DNA from: Allium sativum
Lineage: Eukaryota; Streptophyta; Magnoliopsida; Asparagales; Amaryllidaceae
Reading direction: 5' to 3'
Length of the DNA stretch: 64,000 nt
Assembly: GCA_030737875.1 (NCBI GenBank)
Contig: CM060922.1
Span: 231,426,335-231,490,334 of the forward strand
In this document: positions 10,006 to 22,148 of the stretch, piece by piece
Numbering within the stretch: position 1 is the first letter of the stretch
Layout of the letters: each line of letters opens with the position of its first letter
The notes under the pieces: model-generated
The model's database searches: none
Seen by the model: only the letters and a program-made list of their open reading frames with translations
What the model was told of the DNA's origin: nothing
Made by a program: the position numbers and the translations under genes

Positions 10006-11559
10006 CAACCAATTTAATTGTAATCTACCTAACCGATCATCACACAGCATTCAACCATTATTTATCACTATTAAAATCTAATTATAATATTTTAAAATAG
10101 AACAGAGTCAGTGAATTTACTCACCTTACGCGTTATAAATAACGATTTGCGTTAACTGATTTTACCCGACGTTCAATTCTACCATAAATTGTAATGAGCT
10201 TCGAACCACTCCAGACTTGTTCCACGGTTTAGCCCTCGTCCATGCGATCACAAAGCGACATACGGTTCAAAATTCTGACGGATCCACGTATGAAATGATT
10301 ATAGGTGTACTGACTCGTCTGCTCTCAACTTCTTTATTCTTAAAGACAGACCATTTCTTCCAAATTATCGACTTATCTACCTCTCCAATAATTCGTCTAC
10401 CCACTGACCAATAGTTCTTCTTTACGATTTAAATTCCTGGTCCCTGGTAACTAACATCAGCCCACTCATTTCCAGTAGAAATCCAGACCAGCACATCTAC
10501 GTGTGAACAATCAGTCATCTTATCACAAATAAAACCGTCCCTCTCCAAATTTTGAACTCAATGTCCCACTTAAAAAGCCGCAAGCTTCCATTTCTTTTCT
10601 GTTGCCAACGTCCTCTCTCTTCTTCCCTAACCTTACTTGGTGTTTTCAAACTGTGCAGTACCTACATACCCTTCCAGACCAAACCTCATGCTACCACATA
10701 CTCCCTCCTCTCTATCCACGCAAACATAGTATATTCTATCCCTTAAACATTTAACACCAACGCAGTTCCCTTATTTACCTTCCCAGTTCACGTGGTAACA
10801 CCACCACAAATCTCTCTTCCCTCCTTTAACAAGCGCTGCTCTTTTCTCCTACACGCACGAACCGAGTACTGAAGACCCCACCATGCTGCACTTCGTCCAC
10901 CACCCTGTTGAAACCCGCGTCGGTTGTCTTCCTTACGTCAGTACAGACCTGCGACACTTATGTGTCCAAAAGCTCACCAAAACTCTCTTATGGCTATATT
11001 TATTTTTGATTTTGAAAGCTATCAGTTGATTTTTAAAACAAGACAATGGCGACAGTGTGGGATTTTCCCAGCAGTAGAACGGAGAAACAGTCCCATTATT
11101 TATAAGGTGACGAAGCTTCAGGGTTAAGGAATAGAGAGAGGGGTAGGATACAGTATAGCTTGAACAGTAGAAAAGGGAGAATGGTCCTCCATGTTTATTT
11201 ACGCGTTGTGTCTTCTCAAATTTATTGTTCATGACTTTAGAGTGCAGATAAGTCTCGACTAGGGTAGGTTGTCTGTTTCATTTACTGTGTATGCGTGTAT
11301 GCGAAGAGATGGAGTACGATTCTTCATTGCAAAGGAAATGGAGATATTTTTTTCTCATGTATGAAGTTTAGAATAAAGTTTAGTATTTCCCAGCACGTCT
11401 TGCACCATTATTTGCATTCTTTGTATCCGAAAGGTTGGTTCGTTTTCAATTAACAAACCCATTTAAAGCGAGACAATAGTTGTAGGTAAACTTATCTCCA
11501 AACGTTAAAGATAAATACTTACCGGTATTTACAATTAGAAGTTTTCATCAGTTTGTGAG
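10004..11559. other. Non-coding flank of the Tat element, no gene recognised
   Basis: No convincing protein-coding frame. Probably an old repeat continuing the inverted LTR relic, since it is joined to 46157-46925 in the pre-insertion sequence. The last five bases (GTGAG, 11555-11559) are the Tat target-site duplication. Confidence 0.4.
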
Positions 11560-12311
11560 TGTTGATGATTAAAAATGTCACAAACACCAAAGATTCCGTA
11601 TTACTAGGATTAATAATATGTTCGCATAGACAAGACATATTATATAACATGAAATAAAATATAAGCGGTAAATGACACAAGAAATTTATAGTGGTTCGAC
11701 CTTTGTGAAGGCCTACATCCACTTTGAAGAGTTGTAGAGATTTTATTAATCATTTGAAAGATTACAAGGTTGAGACCCTCTCATTACATTAATTGACTAG
11801 GCTATATGAAGCTACAATAGTCATATTTGCAAGAAATAGTAAAGTGGACAAGTTTGCCCTTCTTCTTCCTCAAAGAGGAGATGCCATCCATGAAGCTCTA
11901 TAGAGGTCTCAAGGTCCAAGAATCTCTCCCTTTGAAGTGTGAGGTAGTCGGGTATTTATAGGAAGTGGTTAGGTAGGCGTTAGGTAGGAGTAGGTAGAAA
12001 TGAGGACCATCTACAGGAAATTCGCGCCTCCTCCCTTCGGCCTCGGAAAATTTGTACCTGGGCAAGGTTCGAAATTTCAAACCTGCTAGGCTCGAAATTT
12101 CGAACCTTCTAGGTACCAAGGTACGAAATTTCGCACCTTGTCAGGTGCGAAGAGGGTTTTGAGGAGGATGTGGTGAGATTTTGTTGGCGCGACTCCTTTG
12201 GTCTTTCTCCTGGATTTCCTATGTTTCGCCCTTGGCCTTGGCTTCACGCGATGAGTTGAGTCGAGCGTGTCATGAGTACTTTTGGTAACCGGACCAAAAG
12301 GCCGGTTAACA
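11560..12311 (-). repeat. 3' LTR of the Tat element
   Basis: 752 bp. On the minus strand it starts TGTTAACCGG and ends ATCATCAACA. It is collinear with the split LTR at 24855-25275/45790-46151. It contains a minus-strand TATA box (TATAAATACC, 11951-11960) and several GAAATTTCGAACC palindromes around 12060-12140. Confidence 0.92.
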
Positions 12312-12324
12312 TTTGCCCCCCGAA
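12312..12324 (-). other. Polypurine tract of the Tat element
   Basis: The minus strand reads CTTCGGGGGGCAAA directly before the TGTTAACC start of the 3' LTR, the expected site of plus-strand priming. Confidence 0.75.
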
Positions 12325-12604
12325 GTACGTCTTGGCGTGACATGATGTTCTTCGGAACGAAAGTTGAGAGGACCGTTGGATTGCGGATTTATCCTGCAAG
12401 TCATAGGAAAAAATATGTTAGTTAGCGGGATCGCCCGTAGGTGAGTCGCTGTTGGTTTGATGTCATGCTCGCGTTGCCCTGTGTTCGCGGGGCGTCGGAA
12501 TCGCGCGTTTTTGGCGACCGACGTGTTGAGGGATGTAGGATTTCACAGGCGCGACGGTCGGGAAGAGACATGTTGTCGTTTTCATTCAATCATTATCATA
12601 ATAA

Positions 12605-13560
12605 TTTTTTTTTGGAAGGTGCGAAATCTCGAACCACAGGGGTTCGAAATTTCGAACCATAGTGGTTCGGACTTCCGAGTTCTGGCAGCTCGAAACATCG
12701 GGCCGCGAGGCTCGAGGTTTCGAACCGTGATGGTTCGAAATTTTGAGCCTGTAGGCTCGAAATTTCGAGCCTATGTGCGGAATACGAAGGGACATTTTCC
12801 CTTTTTATTATAAATAGGCCCCCCTCCTTCATTTTCTTCTATCTTGCGCCGTTACCACGAAATTTTCGAACCTCGATCCTTTGATAAAAAAGAAGACTTT
12901 TTTAGGTAATGGACTTGGTCGACGGAGGGAAGGGAGAATGGAGGTCGAGGTGCGACGTTGGAGGAGGCTCGAGGCCTCGAGCCTAAAACGCGAGATTCGA
13001 GGTTCGAACCTGGAAGGCTCGAGCTCGTTCGCGCCCAGATGGTTTCGAGGTTCTCGAACCCTGAGGGGTTCAGGACTTCAAACCTTTGGGGCTCGAGGTC
13101 TCGAGCCTTGGGAGCTCGGGCTCTTGGCCCTCTTGAGGTTCGAGGTTCTCGAACCCTGAGGGGTTCGGGACTTCGAACCTATCGGCTCGAGGTCTCGAGC
13201 CTTGGGGGCACGGGCTCCTGACCCTCTTGAGATTCGAGGTTCTCGAACCCTGAGGGGGTCGGGACATCAAACCTATGGGCTCGAGGTCTCGACCTTGGGG
13301 GCTCGGGCTCCTGCCCTCTTGAGGTTCGAACGTTCGAGCCTTGGTGGTTCGAAAGTTCGACCCTTCGGGGTCTTGGGGCCCGAGTCCCCGTGGTTCGAGA
13401 TATCGAACCATCGGGGCTCAAGATTTCGAGCCATCATGGTTCGAATTTTCAAGTCTCCTTGGTTCGATATGTGTGAGCCCTCGGTTCGACTTTGGGACGT
13501 ATGGGTTCGCGCTTCCAACCTCTAGGCGTTCGATTCTTCGAGACCTGGGGCGAGTCTGAG
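12605..13560. repeat. Array of degenerate TTCGAA-cored palindromes
   Basis: Nearly a kilobase built of variants of GGTTCGAAATTTCGAACC and CTCGAGGTTCTCGAACC at 15-25 bp spacing. The same palindrome occurs in the Tat LTRs (12060-12140, 45850-45985). The array flanks and follows the TATA box of the antisense gene, so it covers that gene's promoter and untranslated leader. Confidence 0.85.
12809..12818 (+). promoter_or_regulatory. TATA box for the antisense gene of the Tat element
   Basis: TATAAATAGG followed by a pyrimidine-rich CCCCCCTCCTTC stretch typical of plant transcription starts. It faces the plus strand, opposite to gag-pol, about 1.07 kb before the antisense ATG at 13883. Inference from position and consensus only. 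Confidence 0.5.
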
Positions 13561-13882
13561 GGCACTGCCTTGATCAGATATCGTCCTTGGTTGCTTTCGA
13601 ACTTTAACTTCCTGACAAGCTGCCCTCGGACTTATACTTTGCCTTCTTTTGGTTGCACGAACGTATTAACTGCCGATAATTGTACGAGTAGGAGCTTAAA
13701 ATTTGCACATAGGGTAGATCATATATCTGGACTGTGACTGAACTGTTATGATCTTTAACGTTTCTATGAGCATTTTCGTCCTTTGCACGGCACTGCACAC
13801 ACTTGTTACGTTTTACCGACACGAGGGATACAGGTTATTTTGTTGTGATGTCTAACACTGGTATCTTAAAGTATAGCGAACC

Positions 13883-16800
13883 ATGCAAACAAGGTCACAG
13901 ACTGGAAAACATTTGGAAGCCGAGGCTTCCCCCTCATCGTCTCATACCTCTGATTCCACGAACAGCTCTAACTCCGGGAGTAGTGAGTACGAGACTATTG
14001 AGGGATCGACTCCTTCACAGGTTGGGAGTTCCCCTAAGGTGTCTGAGTAAGGAAGACATGTTGAGGGGATTCATTCTCCGGTGGTGTATTCCGAGTCGAA
14101 AAATGTTGATATTATGGAAGATGCTGAGCCGGTTGCACCAGTGGCTCCGGACATGCTACCTGATGCAGTTATTTTGGACAATCTGCCAGACTCGGTACCC
14201 TCGCGGATGGACGTGACGACGGTTAACAAGATGTCACTTCGGTTTGGTATCCCGGAGGGAGAGGCTCGTGCCCCTGAATCGGGTGAAAGGGCCCACGCAC
14301 CGCCCGTGGGGCTTACCACTTGGAATCGTCACACTTGCAGTGTGGGGTGCGTGCCCCCGGCCAATGATTTTATACGGGAGATGTTGCTATACTTCCGCAT
14401 TGTTCCTTCGCAATTACACCCGAAAGCTTATTCCGCGCTCTTGGGTACATGCGTCCTTTTCTGAGAGTTTCTCCGTCGAGATCCTACCGGAGAGGATACT
14501 CGGTATCTCTTCCATTTCAGGCGATTAGCTGGTGAGTCATCCTCTTAATGGTTCTTGGAAGTATCTCCTGGTCAGAGGATATTTGTTGGGAAATGGCCCA
14601 GGCCGTCTGTGATTAAGCATGACTGGTTCTTCGTTCGCTGCCCTCCCGGCTTTGCAAGGTGGTGGATACAAGGAAGTGAGTACCTCAATCTGCCTTGGTA
14701 ATCTTGTCGAGCTTCGTGTCTCATCTCTCTATTCTGATTATGGCAGGAATTCCCGAGGTACCTACAAGCGATGAGTACCGACAACGCCATGATGCCCTCC
14801 TTGCCATTCCTAAAGCTTCTCGCAGGACGGATGTAGTGGTTGATCTAGATTGCCTTCGACGTTTTGGGTTGCTTTCGGCTGGTCAAGCCATACTTAGGCC
14901 TGCCGTGGCGAGTGGTGTGTCGAAAGAGGATATGATGGGAGCCTCAGCCGCTTCCGCTTTAAAAAGGAAATTGACCCCTACCCCGCTCGGGCCCAAAAAG
15001 GTTGTCAAGTTCCATGAAGGCGTCGGAGGTCGCGAGGCTGGTAGTGCGGAGACGGTTGCTCGGGATGCAGGACTTCTTGTTGCTTCTGTCCAGCCCCCGA
15101 TGGGAGGGGCGGGAGAAGAAGCGCTAGATAGTCCTCACTCTCCTATGACTTCTCTGGAAGCTACCGTTCCTCTCGAGAGAGCGGATCAGTTTGCTGAGTT
15201 GGAGGCGATTCCCGTGGACTGGTCTCGGTGGCCGAGTGCGGCTAGCATGGAGGAACTCGGTCTTTCCGCGGAGGGAATAACTACCATGGCTGACGAACAA
15301 TCTGGTTTGTTGAGAGAGCACTTAGGACATGCACTCACACACCTCATGTTGCATATAAGAGTGCCGGCGTGAATCGTTTGACTGATTTTGCTTCTTTTCT
15401 TTGACAGGTGACATGACCAGAGGGAGTGGAAGACGAGGTCGCGGAGACCATCGCCGCTATGATAGTGGTTTTTTGGTTCTTTTAATCAGAGAGCTAGTCT
15501 GCATGGCGATATCCCGCCCCAGAAGAGTCATGACAGCGGGAGTCGTCGTCAGGATAGGCCCCGATCTTATATGGCTCCTCCCCCTCCCCCTTCGACTTAG
15601 GTACCCAGGGGAGGTTTGAGATTCGACCAGGGAGGACCGAGTCACACGTCATCAACCATTCCGCCTATCGCGGCCCAACTGGCTCCCGTTCAGACTTTGA
15701 GAGGGGAGGAGTCACCGATTGTCCAACCGGGGCTGGACAGGGCGCCCATAGCAGAGGTGCACGATCTGACGGAGTCCGGAGTCCGGGACCTGCCCATTGA
15801 GGAGAGGAGGTCTTTCTTGAGATGCCACTTCCCAGAGTTATATCTCGACGAGTTATGGTTTATTCCTGAGATTCGTCCTCCTCTTGATAGGGAAACCGGT
15901 GAGATATGACAGCATGTGAGGGTCGCATATCGCCAAGTTGATGCATTTACCCGATATTCCCATCATCTGTCTGATCTGATTAGGAAGAAGAATCAGGAGC
16001 TTGCCGATCGGCAATCGATCATTGATGCTGGGGAGACTTCTATCGCCAACCTAACCGCGGAATTAGGTAAGTTTTCAGTTTTTTTAAGGTTTATGTGCCT
16101 CTTAACCCTTGGTGTTGCTAACTTGCGGGGCATGTTGTTTTCAGATGAGATGAAGCGTCAATACGAGGAGCTTAAGAGGGTGGGGACCATTCCGGCTCCG
16201 TTCTGGAGCAGACCATCGCTGACCTAACCACTCATAATACCACTCTATAAAGGGAGAAGGCCAAGGCGGACAAGGTATGTGCCGAGTTGAGACGGGATAA
16301 CGCACAGGTCCAGCGGCTTCAGGAGGAGAATCATACTTTAAGAGAGGAGAATGCCCGCCTAACGTGGGAGCTTGAGGCGGCAAGAAAGGCAAAGGAGGAC
16401 ACGGAAGCTAGCAATTGGGAGGTGCTAAGTGCTGCCGATGTACTGAAAACCGAACATCTGAGTGAGATGGAGCGCTTGAGAGACGAGCTAGCAGATGACG
16501 AGTACCAGGCTCAATCGTCTGTGGAAAAATATATTAAGGACATGCTCATAAATGTCCTAAAGTTACGCGGGATCTCTTGGATGCCTTACTATTCCTACGT
16601 GCTAGCTCGAACCTGGGAAAAGATGGTTCCATACGAAGCCTTACTGCGTGAAGTAGAGGTTAGTGCCTTGGATGAGCGACAACATCAAATTGTCCTCTTA
16701 ACCGCAGACGAGCGCGAGGAGTTGGAAAAAGGCCGAAAGTTGTTGTTGGAGGATGCCAAGAGGGAAAGGCAAGAGAGGCTTGCGGCCGAAAAAGGGAATT

Positions 16801-17669
16801 CTGTCATGACTGACAGTGTTGTGGTGGCTAAGACCTTTACGGAGGGAAGCTCCTATCGGTCCCCGGTCTCTGGGTTGGTTGTGGTGAGTGACCCGGCGAA
16901 TTTAACCCAGGTTGCAACTAAGCATGATCTAAGGCCGAGAGAGGTTGTATCCACATTGCCTGCTGCATTGGGCATCCCTTCTGCTCTTCCTATGTCATCC
17001 TTGACTAGAGGTAAATTCTCCTTACAAAGCATCCCTGAGGAGGATGTGGTCACCAAATTTGTGAACTAAAAGGTTGTGTTTTCCTTGTGCAGTCTCCCCT
17101 GGATTAATTACGGCATTGGACCCGACCCTTGTGTCTCCCAGAGTGGCAGAGTCTTGGAAAGGACTCGAGGGGACCCAGTTCGGAGGGATTGAGATAATCT
17201 TGACACCCTCTCGGGGATAGGGGCCACTCCTAGCCTTTAGGAAAGCCTTGTCGACGTTGTAGAGGAGGTAGATGGGCGGAGTGCCCGAGGCCTGGTGGAG
17301 GCTGATGTGTCCTCGATGGCCGCCCTGGTGGATGTGCAAAAGGCTAAGATGGGGGTCAAGAGCAAGGAAGCGGAGGAGAAATGGAAGCAGGATGAGATGG
17401 CAAGGCGGGAGGTCATAGCCAAGACCCGGGACGCCGCCGAAAAGAGGGCTGCAGAGACTGCTGCTCGGAGGAAGGCAAATGATGAAGTGGAGAAGAAGAG
17501 AGCGGCGGACAAGAGGCGACTTTCAGCTTCTCATGGGTCGACCATCTCCCTAAAGAGTCACAGCGTGAGAGGTGGTTCTGGAAAGAGGAGACCTGGCTCC
17601 AAGGATGGATCGTCCGGTGTTGAATCTGCAAAAGAGAAGCACAAAGGCAAGAAAAAGAAGCATATTTAG
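13883..17669 (+). pseudogene. Antisense extra gene of the Tat element (aORF), intron-containing and decayed
   Basis: Runs opposite to gag-pol between integrase and the 3' LTR. The ATG at 13883 opens MQTRSQTGKHLEAEAS. The same frame continues through stops at 14048, 14462 and 14546 to PGFARWWIQG, passing VGCVPPANDFIREMLLYFRI, SQLHPKAYSALLG and RYLFHFRRLAGE. A GT-AG intron at 14676-14746 keeps the frame into RIPEVPTSDEYRQR. Later exons give TAQLAPV-like and LYLDELWF segments (15616-15909), then coiled coil (16287-16800) and a Lys-rich tail ending KHKGKKKKHI at 17667; an acceptor CAG lies at 15407. Such antisense ORFs are known from several Tat families; their function is unknown. Exon borders after 15370 are uncertain. 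Confidence 0.7.
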
Positions 17670-18814
17670 CGTTAGTTGATTAGGTATAAGTTTAGTGAAT
17701 ATTTTGGTAGTGTAGGCCTCTAGTTTACGCGAGTTCGGCCCTCGCTTTTGGTTTTTTAAGGCACGGTGTGCATGTACACCCTGTCATTAAAAAGAAAGAT
17801 ATCAGTAATGTAATGTGATGTAGTGTGTGTGTGTTGTAATGGAAATATGAATTATTAAAGATCACGTTTTGTGCTAAATGTTTGGATGTTCTTTCTATGT
17901 TTTTGGGCGTTCCGTACTTGCATAAACGTACTTATCGTTACACTTAACACAAAAGTGATTGTGTGTTCCGTGCCCGGGGGTGCTTGTCCCAGGGGGTGTG
18001 ATAGTATACCACACTCTGGATCGTGGTTCCAGAGGGGTGAGATAGTGCACAGGCTTCTAGTAGATCTCCCTCAGCTCAGGAAATCCGTAGTTTGTGAAGC
18101 CTGGCTAGAACGCCTGTTGTTTATTCTTGGGTTGCCCAGGGTCAACCTCAAGAGTAGTGAAGGCATAAGACGTCGCGTTATGCGGTCCGTCCAGTGTTAG
18201 ATCTCCCGTCGTTCATCGGGTTGTGGCAAGCCCGCCGGCGTCGTCGTTCGCCGAGAAAGACAAGCCCGAGTCATCAGCCCGTACGGTCCGACCGTGGCCG
18301 TGTGCTACCCCTAAGCCTTGAGAGATTCGGGGATGTGACGATTTAAGGTCAGTCTTGGTGCTGCGTCAAGTACTCAACCACCACTCGTAGTTCGGGGGAG
18401 TTTGTATCGCCCCGTCCGACTGTTGGGTGGTTTGAACGATTTATCCTCGGCCTTGGCGCGGGGCCTAGGTTCGAGTAAGAGGTTATTTGTACTCGGCCGC
18501 GCCACGGGTAGGCGAATCGAGTAGCGTAGCCGGCTCCCGTGCTCAGGGTGCTTGTTGGTGCTAATGTGGATAAATTGCAAGGTTGGCTTGCAGACCGAAC
18601 AACGGTGTCGGTCCCCGTACGAGGGATCGACACAACGGTCGGTGGCTTACACGAAAGCGAGCTGTTGGGATTAATCAAACATGTCACGTGAGGAGCAAAC
18701 ACAGAATAGGGAGGCAGGAAGCTGAACATCATTTCATTAATAACGTTGGCATGAATAGCCTTTACAATGCCTTGAATTGCTAGAAAACAAAACAACGCTG
18801 AAAAGCGTATACAA
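17670..18814. other. Non-coding Tat region between the antisense gene and integrase
   Basis: No recognisable protein. Just after the antisense stop codon the sequence turns AT-richer (17700-17870), fitting a 3' untranslated/polyadenylation region. 17950-18650 is GC-rich and includes near-repeated CGGGGGTGCTTGTCCCAGGG-like sequence. Confidence 0.5.
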
Positions 18815-19880
18815 TCATGTACTAAGATAGGTGAAGTGGCGGCGGAGATGTTCGCTGTTCCAGGCCCTTGGTATTTGGGCTTCGTCCACGGTCGCTAGCT
18901 TGAAAGTTCCATCACTGAGCCTTCGTGTAATAGAGTACGGGCCTTCCCAACGAGGAGCGAGGCCCGTTTGAAGAGGGAAAACCCACTTTAGGATAAGGTC
19001 GCCGATGTTGAGGTCCTTGTGGCGGACTCGAGAATTGAAGTACCGGGCGACTCGTTGGCGTTGGGCAGCGGCTCGCAGATTGGCTTCGTTTCTTTTCTCT
19101 TCTAGTAAGTCGAGTGATCCCATAAGTAAATCTTGGTTTGTCTTAGGGTAAAAGTAAGTGACTTGGTGAGATTAAAGCTTGAGCTCGATGGGGATGACGG
19201 CTTCGGACCCATAAGAGTGGGCGAAGGGAGTATGCCTGGTTGCTGTCTTGTGAGTGGTTCGGTAAGCCCATAAGGCTAAAGGAAGTTCGTCTGCCCACAT
19301 TCCCCTGGCCTTCTCGAGGCACTTCTTGATGATGGACTTGATAACTTTGTTGACTGCCTCGACTTGTTTGTTGGCCTGGGGGTGTACTACGGCCGAGAAC
19401 CTCTTTTCGATGTCGTGCCGCCGATAGAAGGATTTGAACTCTGCACTCTCGAATTGGGTGTCATTGTTCGAAATGATGGTCTGAGGGACCCTATATTGGG
19501 TAATGATGTTGCAGACCACAAAGTTGATATTTTTCTTCGTAGTTATGGTGGCGAGAGCTTCAGCCTCGACCCACTTGGTGAAATAGTCGACGGCGACGAC
19601 GGCGTATCGTGCCCCACCTCTTGCCATGGGAAGAGTCCCAATGATGTTGATTCCCCACATGGCAAATGGCCATGGGCTGGTCGTCTGAGTTAGTTCCGTT
19701 GGCGGAGCCCTCGGGATCTTCGAGAAGCATTGACACTTGTCGCATTTGCGAGCATGGTCAATGGCGTCTTATTCGAGTGTGGGCCAGTAATAGCCGTGTC
19801 GGAGTATCTTTCTGGCCAAAGTTTGTCCACCGGTGTGGTCGCTGCATTCTCCTTCGTGTATACTGACTAGGATATTAGTG
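18815..19880 (-). pseudogene. Tat integrase, inactivated
   Basis: Minus-strand frames give the zinc-binding region (CDKCQCF, about 19730), the catalytic core starting WGINIIGTLPMARGG with VDYFTKWVEAEAL (first Asp kept), ISNNDTQF where SDNG-type sequence is normal (second catalytic Asp changed to Asn) and NKQVEAVNK (Glu kept). The C-terminal part is LDLLEEKRNEANLRAAAQ to APRWEGPYSI and AWNSEHLRRHF. One in-frame TAA (after IELKL, about 19169) separates core and C-terminus; the codons between are otherwise in frame. The enzyme would insert cDNA into host DNA; this copy should be dead. Confidence 0.88.
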
Positions 19881-20259
19881 GCCTCATCATGGGTCACACA
19901 TCTGAGTAAGGGGACTGAGAAGCCTTGTCGATAGAGTATTCCGTCCATAAGGAGATAGCGGGCTGAATGACAGGTGAGCGCTCATTTTTCTTTGCAGCCT
20001 TTTGGGAGGATTCCCCGTTGTAGGTAGTTCCTAATCGGCGTCATCCATGATTCTTGCTCGGGTCTGATGCTCACGGTCATATCGGTTGGTATTGGCTTAG
20101 TTCTAGGGGAGTTGAGTACCTCGACGGGGGCGAAGCCCAATAACTGCGGGTCTTCGGAACTTGCTAATCGGGTCAGAGAGTCGGCCCTTTCATTTTTCTC
20201 TCGTGGGATGTGAGTGATAGTGAAGTGATCGAAGTGAGCGAGTAGTTCCTGAATCTTGA

Positions 20260-20880
20260 GCTAGGTATAGGGCCAGCCGTCCCCCCTTGGTTTGGTATAC
20301 CTCTTTTACTTGGCGCACGATGAGCTGTGAATTGGAGAAAATCTAAATGACCTTCAGCTTGAGTTCGGTTGCGATTCTTAGCCCAGCTATTAGCGCCTCA
20401 TACTCTGCATCATTGGTTGTAGCGGGGAAATTTAGCTTTAACATGTAGTGTACTGAGCATCCCTTGGGAGTAATGAACACAATGCCGGCCCCCGAGCACT
20501 TGTCTTTGGAGGACCCGTCCACAAATATCTTCCATGTGTCGTCGGGGGTCTCGACGTCCTCCGTAGAAGCTTCTTCAGGGGCGGTAAACTCTACTATGAA
20601 GTCAGCGAGGGCTTGTCCGAGTATGGCTCGATGGGGGATGAATGTTATCTCGAATTGGCTGAGTTCCATGCTCCACTTTAGCAGTCGACCGGATGCCTCA
20701 GGTTTTTGTAGGACTGGGTGTAGTGGTTGATCGGTGAAGACTTTAATAGGATAGGCCTGGAAATATGGCCAGTGTTTCCGGGAGGAAATGAGTAAGAAGA
20801 ATGCCAGTTTCTCGAGCTTTGGGTAGTTCTTTTCTGCCCCCGTCAATCGCTTGCTGATGTAGTAGACAGGCCGTTAAGTG
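20260..20880 (-). pseudogene. Tat RNase H region including a second, archaeal-type RNase H
   Basis: The first part (EKNYPKLEKLAFFLLISSRK, IKVFTDQPL, GRLLKWSMELSQFEI) is the normal RT-linked RNase H/connection. After a short acidic linker comes WKIFVDGSSKDKCSGAGIV, with NDAEYEALIAGLRIA, the additional RNase H characteristic of Tat elements, ending FSNSQLIVRQVKEV past a stop at about 20343. It removes RNA from the RNA/DNA hybrid during reverse transcription. Neighbours are RT upstream and integrase downstream in the same polyprotein. Confidence 0.85.
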
Positions 20881-22142
20881 CGATCTTCAAGTCGTATTAA
20901 TGCTGAGTCGATTTCCTGCGAAGAAACAGCCAAGTAAACGTATAAGTCCTCGTGGTCAATTAGTTTAGATAAGATGGATGGTCGCTCTACGTGGTCGAGT
21001 AGTTCCTTGAATGCGAATACGCATTCAGAGGTCCACTTGAAGTTGCGCTTCCCCTTTCGAAGTAAATCGAAGAAAGGAATGCACTTCTCGGTGGCCTTTG
21101 AAATGAAATGACATAGAGCGGCAACCTTTCCGTTCAGACTCTGAACATCTTTGATGTTCTCGGGGACTTGGATATCCCGAATAGCTTGGATTTTCTCGGG
21201 ATTGGCTTCGATGCCCCAAGCATTGACGATGAAACCTAAGAACTTTCCTGGGGCGACGCCAAAGGAGCATTTTAGAGGGTTAAGTTTCATGTCGTATTGG
21301 CGGAGGACATCGAACATTTCGGAAAGGTCGTGGACGTGGTTGCTTGATGTTTTTGATTTGACTAGCATGTCGTCCGCGTACACCTCCATGGATTTCCTGA
21401 TTTGATTCTTGAAGAGGCGATTAACCATCCACTGATAGGTGGCGCCGGCACTCTTGAGACCGAAGGGCATGAAACAATAGCAGTAAAGCCCGCGATCGGT
21501 TATGAAGGAAGTATGGTCCTGGTCGTAGGGATTCATCGGGATCTAGTTGTAACTGGAGTAAGCGTCCATAAAGGACAACAGCTAGTATCCGGCGGTCGAA
21601 TCGACCAACTGGTCAATTTTCGGGAGTGGGAAGTTGTCCTTGGGACATGCCTTATTCAGATCTGAGAAGTCGATACACGTTTGCCATTTTCCATTGACCT
21701 TTTTGACTAAGACTGGATTGGATACCCATTCGGGGTAGTCGGCCTCGCGAATGAAGTTGTTGTTCAGGAGGCGGTCTACCTCTTCTTCAAGTGCCTTGGA
21801 TCTGTTAGGTCCTAGGGAGCGGCGCTTTTGTTTGACTGGAGGCATTCTAAGGTCTATGCTCAAAGAATGGCAGGCGATTGCGGGATCTATGCCTTTCACG
21901 TTGGAATGAGTCCATGCAAATACATGTAGGTTGTCCTTCAAGAAGTCTACAAGGTCATCTCTGACTGCTGGATGGAGGTATGATCCTATTTTTAATACTC
22001 GCGATGGATCGGTGAGATTGAGGGGCACATCTATAGTCGGCTCGACTAGAGTTGGTCTCTCCCATTCAGGTTCTTCATCTTTCCTTGGGTCGAGGTCATC
22101 GGAAATACGGGAGTGGCGTCTGAGCCACGGCTCAGACGCCAC
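20874..22142 (-). pseudogene. Tat reverse transcriptase, interrupted by stops
   Basis: The N-terminal half contains DPAIACHSLSIDLRM, PVLVKKVNGKWQTCIDFSDL and NKACPKDNFPLPKID. The second half contains YCFMPFGLKSAGATYQ, the catalytic YADD in MEVYADDMLVKSK (21367-21388) and FLGFIVNAWGIEANPEK. Two in-frame TAG stops (STAGY*LLSFMDAYSSYN*IPMNP, about 21540-21582) break the polyprotein. The second replaces the usual Gln of YNQIPM, which a single C-to-T change explains. It copies the element's RNA into cDNA inside virus-like particles. Confidence 0.92.
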
Positions 22143-22148
22143 TGGCTG

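Noticed and set aside
12586..13559. Many overlapping 70-118-codon frames on both strands rich in RFRT/FEPS/SSL repeats
   Set aside because: All are translations of the TTCGAA palindrome array, which is open in several frames simultaneously; no ATG context or codon bias singles one out.
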